IMG/VR virus record: IMGVR_UViG_3300027996_000032
Span: 1 to 62,757 of that record
Length of the DNA stretch: 62,757 nt
DNA from: a virus
Direction: 5' to 3' (one strand)
In this document: positions 59,007-62,757 of the stretch, one piece after another
Numbering within the stretch: position 1 is the first letter of the stretch
Layout of the letters: every line of letters starts with the position of its first letter
The notes under the pieces: generated by a model
What the model saw: the letters and a program-made list of their open reading frames with translations, nothing else
What the model was told of the DNA's origin: nothing
The model's database searches: none
Position numbers and translations under genes: made by a program

Positions 59007-59289
59007 GATACCGAGAATGCCAACCGGGCTCCACGCCTCGAAGAGGCACGGAGCGATAGCCGCCGGCCCACTTCTCTAGGCGGCACTCGGCCACCAGGGC
59101 ACGGATGATCCCCGCCTTCGTGTCCTCGCGTGCCTTGACGCCCAGCACCAGCATCGGCGAGCGCCCGTGTGGGTCCTTGGTCGCGAGCCACTCGTCGATC
59201 GTCTTGGTGCTGAGCGGCGGCTCGCGCTCCACGATCTCGCGAAGCATGATGACCGCGGCCTTCACGACACCCTGTTGCGTGCTTCCCAT
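58996..59289 (-). CDS. Hypothetical helix-turn-helix-like protein, 97 aa
   Basis: ATG at 59289 overlapping the previous stop (TGATG). MGSTQQGVVKAAVIMLREIV precedes PLSTKTIDEWLATKDPHGRS, which reads like a helix-turn-helix, and a C-terminal YRSVPLRGVEP. Upstream of the small terminase. DNA binding is plausible, for example a packaging-site recognition or regulatory role; not proven. Confidence 0.5.
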   Translation of the reverse strand: MGSTQQGVVKAAVIMLREIVEREPPLSTKTIDEWLATKDPHGRSPMLVLGVKAREDTKAGIIRALVAECRLEKWAGGYRSVPLRGVEPGWHSRYRDS

Positions 59290-60341
59290 CACTTTGTGGA
59301 GGACGAGATGCTGAGGCCAACCGGGGCGGCGCTGGCTCGCGTTGTGGTTGTTGCGAACGCGTAGAGCTTCCCGTCCTCGCCCTCCTCCACCCGAAAGCCC
59401 TCGCCGGCGAGGGCCGCCACGGCGGATCGGGACCAAGTTGGTCCTCCTGGGCCGCAACCTTTACCCTCGATGGCAATCGTGGCGGTCATCAGGGTGTCCT
59501 CCACCAGGGTGGCGCGAGGCGCCGCCTCCTGACCAGTCGCGTCGTGAAGCGCCGACAGCACCTGATCCGGCGAAGCCTCGACATCCATTCCTTCCCCCAA
59601 CACTGAGCGTATCGCCTCCCGCGTGAACCCGTCGCGCTTCCCCGTCATCAGTACCCGGACACCGCGAAGGGCGAGGTGCGCTTGAAGAGACAATTCCATC
59701 GGGTTGTCGGCCCTTGATCCAGCGTAGGTACCCGCAAGCGTGCACCCAGCTCGGCAGACGTTCGCGTTGTTCATGGGCTCCGGCACCCACCCATGCAACA
59801 GATTCTCGTAGGGGGCGAGGGCACCGAGGAAGACGAACTCGCCAGACTCCGGCGCGTGAAGGTATGGTTCTCGCGTGACGATACCGAACTCCAGGGCGCG
59901 CCGCCTGAGCCCGTCGTACGCCCCTTGCGTCGCGCACATCGCCGCGGAATCGAGCACGACGCAGGCGCCCCACTGCCGGAACCCTTCGTTCGGTGGCGGA
60001 AAGAACGCGGGCACCATGGGACGGGTCGAGAAGTCGACACCACCACGCGCCCACTGTCCCGCAAGCTCCTCCACCCGGTTCTCGTGCTGGCGAGCGTGCG
60101 CAGCCACACACATCTCCGTCCCCAAGGCCGCACCGAGCAGACGGAGAGGACCATGCCCGGCCGCGCGCTCCGCGACATCCCATGCCGACAGGGCCACGAT
60201 GAACCCTGGCTGTAGGCGCATGCCGTAGTTGTCGACCTCCGCCAGGTTGTGAGCCTTGATCACCTCCCCCGCTCGACGCAGGAGTCGGTCATTCGACCAC
60301 GCGCACTTCAGGCCGCGCACGACCTCCAATCTTCCGATCAT
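59289..60341 (-). CDS. Hypothetical protein, 350 aa
   Basis: Starts MIGRLEVVRGLKCAWSNDRL. Mixed fold with repeated aromatic-rich segments (GFIVALSAWDVAERAAGH, RREPYLHA-like region TREPYLHAPESGEFVFLGAL) and a C-terminal basic-polar tail ending LSISSSTK. The end may be disordered. No family recognised. It is the first large gene upstream of the terminase genes and adjoins another hypothetical gene with an almost zero gap. Confidence 0.6.
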   Translation of the reverse strand: MIGRLEVVRGLKCAWSNDRLLRRAGEVIKAHNLAEVDNYGMRLQPGFIVALSAWDVAERAAGHGPLRLLGAALGTEMCVAAHARQHENRVEELAGQWARGGVDFSTRPMVPAFFPPPNEGFRQWGACVVLDSAAMCATQGAYDGLRRRALEFGIVTREPYLHAPESGEFVFLGALAPYENLLHGWVPEPMNNANVCRAGCTLAGTYAGSRADNPMELSLQAHLALRGVRVLMTGKRDGFTREAIRSVLGEGMDVEASPDQVLSALHDATGQEAAPRATLVEDTLMTATIAIEGKGCGPGGPTWSRSAVAALAGEGFRVEEGEDGKLYAFATTTTRASAAPVGLSISSSTK

Positions 60342-61028
60342 TCAGAACTCCTCGTTGTGGGCCGCCAAGCGGTCCCACCAATCGCCTGTGGGGATGTGGT
60401 ACTTGTACTTTCCGCGACCTGGTGTCGAATCCAGGTCCTCCGGGTGTTGCATGTGCGGCGACAACCACACACGTGCCGCGGGCGTCGCCACCTCAAGGTG
60501 AGACACCCGAAGGATAGGATTCGCGCCATAGAGCGCCTGGTGGAGCACAGAGGCCGCACACCCGATGCGCCACCGCAGGGCCGAAATCAACGCCCAGTAG
60601 CCGTGTGTGGGATTGTCGCGCACCATGCGCACCACATCCTCGCGACTCATGGCGGACACGTCTGCGTGTTCGCCAAACGCGAACGGGATCAGGTCCTCGT
60701 CCATCGCCTCGACCAGGCCACGGATCGAGAGCGTGTCACCTGGCACGCCGGAGTCTACACACCAATCGCCCAGGTCCAGAACGCCGTGTTCGTGTTCGAG
60801 GTGGTGCGTCCAGAACGATCTTGGATCCCGCGAATGGGTGAACACGGAAGACCCCGCCACCGCGCCCGCAAGCGGCGGGGGGGCCATGGTCTCGGCGAGC
60901 ATCACCCGCTTCACCTCACCGAGGTTATTTCGGTGAAACCCAACATACCGAGTCAGCGACGCCCGCACAGTGTCGCTGTCGAATCGCTCTGTCAGCTCCA
61001 CACACAAGAAACCGGTCAAGCCCTTCAC
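60342..61028 (-). CDS. Hypothetical protein, 228 aa
   Basis: ATG at 61028 overlapping the previous stop (ATGA). Helical and polar with His-rich segments (SFWTHHLEHEHGVLDLGDW) and conserved-looking WCVDSG, YWALISALRWRIGCA blocks. Ends WWDRLAAHNEEF. No family recognised. Transcribed with the next gene (zero gap). Confidence 0.6.
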   Translation of the reverse strand: MKGLTGFLCVELTERFDSDTVRASLTRYVGFHRNNLGEVKRVMLAETMAPPPLAGAVAGSSVFTHSRDPRSFWTHHLEHEHGVLDLGDWCVDSGVPGDTLSIRGLVEAMDEDLIPFAFGEHADVSAMSREDVVRMVRDNPTHGYWALISALRWRIGCAASVLHQALYGANPILRVSHLEVATPAARVWLSPHMQHPEDLDSTPGRGKYKYHIPTGDWWDRLAAHNEEF

Positions 61029-61324
61029 GCCAACCCCTTCGCCATCGCTTCTCCCAACATGGTCACCTCTCGCAGCGCTCCGTCGAGGTGCTCGCGCAAC
61101 TCGGTGCGCCTGCCCTCATGTGGTGCCCGCTCCAGGCATGCCGGGCACCAGTCGACGGGATCCGGCCGCCCCTCGTCGTCGAGGCACGTAATGGCGCGCC
61201 CCTCCGACCTGGCGCCACAGGCGCGGTTCAAGCGGTGCCGCTCGTCATCCAGCCATCGCAGCCCTGTCGACAGGGAGCCGAGCCGCATCAGGACCTCCCG
61301 CAACTCGCTGGGTGTGTCACCCAT
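61025..61324 (-). CDS. Hypothetical protein with zinc-binding cysteines, 99 aa
   Basis: ATG at 61324 (MGDTPSELREVLMRLGSLST); the longer frame to 61543 runs through a small membrane gene. A helical N-terminus is followed by NRACGARSEGRAITCLDDEG and PVDWCPACLERAPHEG, i.e. CGA...C and CPAC, a probable zinc site. Ends MLGEAMAKGLA. No family recognised. Confidence 0.55.
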   Translation of the reverse strand: MGDTPSELREVLMRLGSLSTGLRWLDDERHRLNRACGARSEGRAITCLDDEGRPDPVDWCPACLERAPHEGRRTELREHLDGALREVTMLGEAMAKGLA

Positions 61325-61460
61325 GAGACACCCGCGTAAGGGCGGCCCACCAGGCGCGCAGCAGAGCGGCGGGCGAGCGGTCCCCAAAGACAAGGGCGAT
61401 GGAGGAAAGGCCCCACACAAAGGTAAGAACCAGAACCACAGCCATGACAGCACTCGACAT
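61317..61460 (-). CDS. Small membrane protein, 47 aa
   Basis: Too short for common gene finders but well supported: ATG at 61460 with GAGGAG upstream, TGA overlapping the next gene. It translates to MSSAVMAVVLVLTFVWGLSS then IALVFGDRSPAALLRAWW, one transmembrane helix with a short basic tail. A holin-type or envelope-modulating role is possible; nothing specific. Confidence 0.6.
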   Translation of the reverse strand: MSSAVMAVVLVLTFVWGLSSIALVFGDRSPAALLRAWWAALTRVSHG

Positions 61461-61490
61461 TCTCTTCTCCTCGGTTCACCGGGTCGGATT

Positions 61491-61727
61491 CTACCCCGAA
61501 TCGCCCGTGTCGTCAACGCATGGCGCATAGTAGGGCACGCCAAGGATCGCGTCGTAGAACGCCGTGCGGAACGCCTCCAGGTCCTCCACGGAAGGGTAAG
61601 GGCCAGCGAAAGGAAGGCGGTAGACGCTTCGATAGGGCCCCCGCTCGACCAGCACCGCGACCGGCCCAGGTATGAGCTTGACCGCCGGTGCTGCGAACAG
61701 AGAGCGAATGAAGTCTCTGCGCCTCAT
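61491..61727 (-). CDS. Hypothetical protein with twin-arginine-like start, 78 aa
   Basis: ATG at 61727 (MRRRDFIRSLFAAPAVKLIP) overlaps the previous stop as ATGA; the longer frame to 61901 lies in the neighbour. RRRDFI followed by a mildly hydrophobic stretch resembles a Tat signal start, but the hydrophobic region is short. The rest has many aromatics (RSVYRLPFAGPYPS; FYDAILGVPYYAPC). No family recognised. Confidence 0.5.
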   Translation of the reverse strand: MRRRDFIRSLFAAPAVKLIPGPVAVLVERGPYRSVYRLPFAGPYPSVEDLEAFRTAFYDAILGVPYYAPCVDDTGDSG

Positions 61728-61924
61728 GCCTCGCCGTCCCCCGATGAATGCCGCCTCGTGGCCCGTTGGCACGGGGGCGGCCAGAGATCTAGAGACCGGA
61801 GCGCAACTCCAAGCAGCTCCCTCACGGCGCCGCTGCGGGACAGGCCCTGCGCGCTGGCGACCTGGTTTACAGCCGCCAGCATCTGCGTCGACATACGGCA
61901 CTGTACGGTCAGCGTTTTTCGCAT
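61724..61924 (-). CDS. Ribbon-helix-helix DNA-binding protein, 66 aa
   Basis: Starts MRKTLTVQCRMSTQMLAAVN and reads as a classic Arc/MetJ-type ribbon-helix-helix: an N-terminal strand (KTLTVQCRM), helix A (TQMLAAVNQVASAQG), turn, helix B (SRSGAVRELLGVALR). Such dimers bind operators, often for early-gene control in phages. The C-terminal tail is basic. Its neighbours are small coupled genes. Target unknown. Confidence 0.65.
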   Translation of the reverse strand: MRKTLTVQCRMSTQMLAAVNQVASAQGLSRSGAVRELLGVALRSLDLWPPPCQRATRRHSSGDGEA

Positions 61925-61954
61925 TCTTCCATCCTCGGTTCTCGCATCGTTTTG

Positions 61955-62389
61955 CTAGCGACCGGAGCGCATCACGCGCACGGCCTCCTCGTAGATCTTG
62001 CGCTCCGACCAGTTGGGTTTGTGCCTCTCCAGATGTTTCTCGATAGCGACCGCGATGTCCTCCCGGTCATGAACAAGCTTCCATGCGCCGGAGCTCGTCG
62101 TCGAAGTAGATCGCCGCCATCGGCAACCGAGTTTCCGGGCCATAAGAGCCATCACCGTTACGGCCGCCACAGAGGCCGCATCATAGCCGATCTCCAGCCC
62201 CCGCTGAAAGTCGCTTACTCCTGCTCTTTCGCTCACATGGTCGGCTTTGCGCTCCCCGATTATACCGGTTGCCTCGTGTAGCGCGTCATGCTCATGGGCC
62301 ATCACCTGATCCAACTCGCGCATGTCGAACGGAAGCCCGCACACCTTGCAGTCCATGATGTGGGTGGTGTCGGTGCTCGAACCTGTCAT
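61955..62389 (-). CDS. Hypothetical protein carrying an out-of-frame terminase fragment, 144 aa
   Basis: ATG at 62389 (MTGSSTDTTHIMDCKVCGLP) overlaps the previous stop (ATGA). The N-terminus has one CxxC plus HxHxxxH (MAHEHDALHE), suggesting a zinc finger. The C-terminus is helical and charged (DREDIAVAIEKHLERHKPNW). About residues 88-104 come from a 52-bp stretch (62077-62128) that is nearly identical to the terminase Walker B region but translated in another frame. Possibly an insertion into this gene. No family recognised. Confidence 0.5.
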   Translation of the reverse strand: MTGSSTDTTHIMDCKVCGLPFDMRELDQVMAHEHDALHEATGIIGERKADHVSERAGVSDFQRGLEIGYDAASVAAVTVMALMARKLGCRWRRSTSTTSSGAWKLVHDREDIAVAIEKHLERHKPNWSERKIYEEAVRVMRSGR

Positions 62390-62571
62390 CGCTTGCTCCT
62401 GTTCCTTCGCTTCGACTTCTGGCTGCGCTTTCGGGCCTTCTTCTTCTTCCCAGGCGCCTTCTTCCGCCACACCCTGGTGTTGAGCCGCCGGATGCTGGGG
62501 GGCAGACTCGTCGCGGTCGCTGCCGTTACCGCCATCAGAACGAGGCCGAACGTGGTGGCGTCAGTCACCAT
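62386..62571 (-). CDS. Small protein with hydrophobic N-terminus and basic tail, 61 aa
   Basis: ATG at 62571 (MVTDATTFGLVLMAVTAATA), with an alternative ATG at 62580. One hydrophobic helix at the start, then a strongly basic C-terminus ending RSQKSKRRNRSKR. A very similar basic ending occurs at 39812-39860 in another frame. Membrane-anchored nucleic-acid binding is possible. No family recognised. Confidence 0.5.
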   Translation of the reverse strand: MVTDATTFGLVLMAVTAATATSLPPSIRRLNTRVWRKKAPGKKKKARKRSQKSKRRNRSKR

Positions 62572-62757
62572 GGCACCCATCCCGCCGCATCTGCTCGGCC
62601 GGGGCGCTCCGGGCCATCACAGGGACCACCCTCACCCCCTCGATCCAAGCCGCTCGACCAGCAGCCGTCACGTGGATGCCCCGAGCGACGCCGCCACCAC
62701 CGAACCAGCCAGCATCCATCATCCTCCGCACCCTCGCCTGTACGCCGGGGCGCGTGA
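62561..62757 (-). CDS. Hypothetical protein, C-terminal fragment
   Basis: A reading frame enters from the right edge and ends at TGA (62563-62561), overlapping the next gene's start. Visible sequence includes TRPGVQARVRRMMDAGWFGG and IEGVRVVPVMARSAPAEQMR. The start is outside the window. Function unknown. Confidence 0.5.
   Translation of the reverse strand, partial: TRPGVQARVRRMMDAGWFGGGGVARGIHVTAAGRAAWIEGVRVVPVMARSAPAEQMRRDGCHGD

Noticed and set aside
60249-61958. Plus-strand open frame of 569 codons
   Set aside because: It is antisense to several coupled minus-strand genes, is rich in Arg/Pro/His as expected for a GC-rich shadow frame, and lacks a ribosome site. Similar long shadows at 9699-11174, 16400-17986 and 7791-8981 were also rejected.
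1-62757. Prophage integration genes or attachment sites
   Set aside because: No integrase, excisionase or repressor-like gene was found, and the tRNA genes show no flanking duplicated core that I can see.

Overview
The window is part of a tailed-phage genome of the contractile (myovirus) type. It is GC-rich, tightly packed and encodes a complete virion assembly programme. The evidence is a GpA-like large terminase, portal, MuF-like protein, prohead protease, scaffold, capsid protein, tail sheath, tail tube, tape measure, spike (gpV-like), baseplate J and tail fibres, almost all on the minus strand in the usual order. I see no integrase, lysogeny repressor or plasmid partition gene, so there is no sign of lysogeny here. 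Ribosome-binding sites are AGGAGG-like and the few promoters I can read resemble sigma-70 (TTGACG, TATGCT), which fits a high-GC bacterial host, probably Gram-negative. The host cannot be named. Both window ends cut through genes, so the genome is longer than the window.

Layout. 0-7 kb mixes strands: plus-strand nucleic-acid genes (RdgC-like protein, adenine methyltransferase, tail-anchored coiled-coil protein, RuvC-like resolvase with a zinc insert, winged-helix protein) lie among minus-strand small and fibre-end genes. 7-28 kb (minus) is tail and baseplate: sialidase-like fibre, several beta-rich tail proteins, baseplate J, a LysM/gp25-like fusion, a proline-isoleucine repeat protein, gpV-like spike, hub, tape measure, a tail chaperone with a GGGAAAA -1 frameshift, tube, sheath, and completion/connector proteins. 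28-32 kb is the capsid module (capsid protein, scaffold, protease) with its own promoter and hairpin leader. 32-49 kb is a large block of polyvalent proteins, which are multidomain proteins thought in other phages to be packaged and injected with the DNA: a 1900-aa helicase, a zincin metallopeptidase, an adenine methyltransferase, an inorganic-pyrophosphatase-like/topoisomerase IB fusion and a second topoisomerase-IB-like protein. Short Cys-rich, lipoprotein and hypothetical genes lie between them.

47.9-48.9 kb is a small plus-strand island with three tRNA or tRNA-like genes, a Pth2-like peptidyl-tRNA hydrolase, about 320 bases of unassigned sequence, a solitary CRISPR-repeat-like element and a bidirectional terminator. 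49-62.7 kb (minus) carries decoration-like proteins, MuF-like protein, endolysin, portal, both terminase subunits and a run of small upstream genes including a ribbon-helix-helix regulator.

How it fits together. Terminase, portal and capsid genes package DNA. The polyvalent proteins share short sequence signatures, which suggests they are loaded into the capsid and act at DNA entry (methylation, unwinding, topology, proteolysis). The plus-strand RdgC-like, RuvC-like and methyltransferase genes look like replication/recombination functions. The most unusual parts are the tRNA island, where two tRNA-like genes have nine-base anticodon loops beside a Pth2-like gene and a lone CRISPR-like repeat, and the shared signature in the polyvalent proteins.
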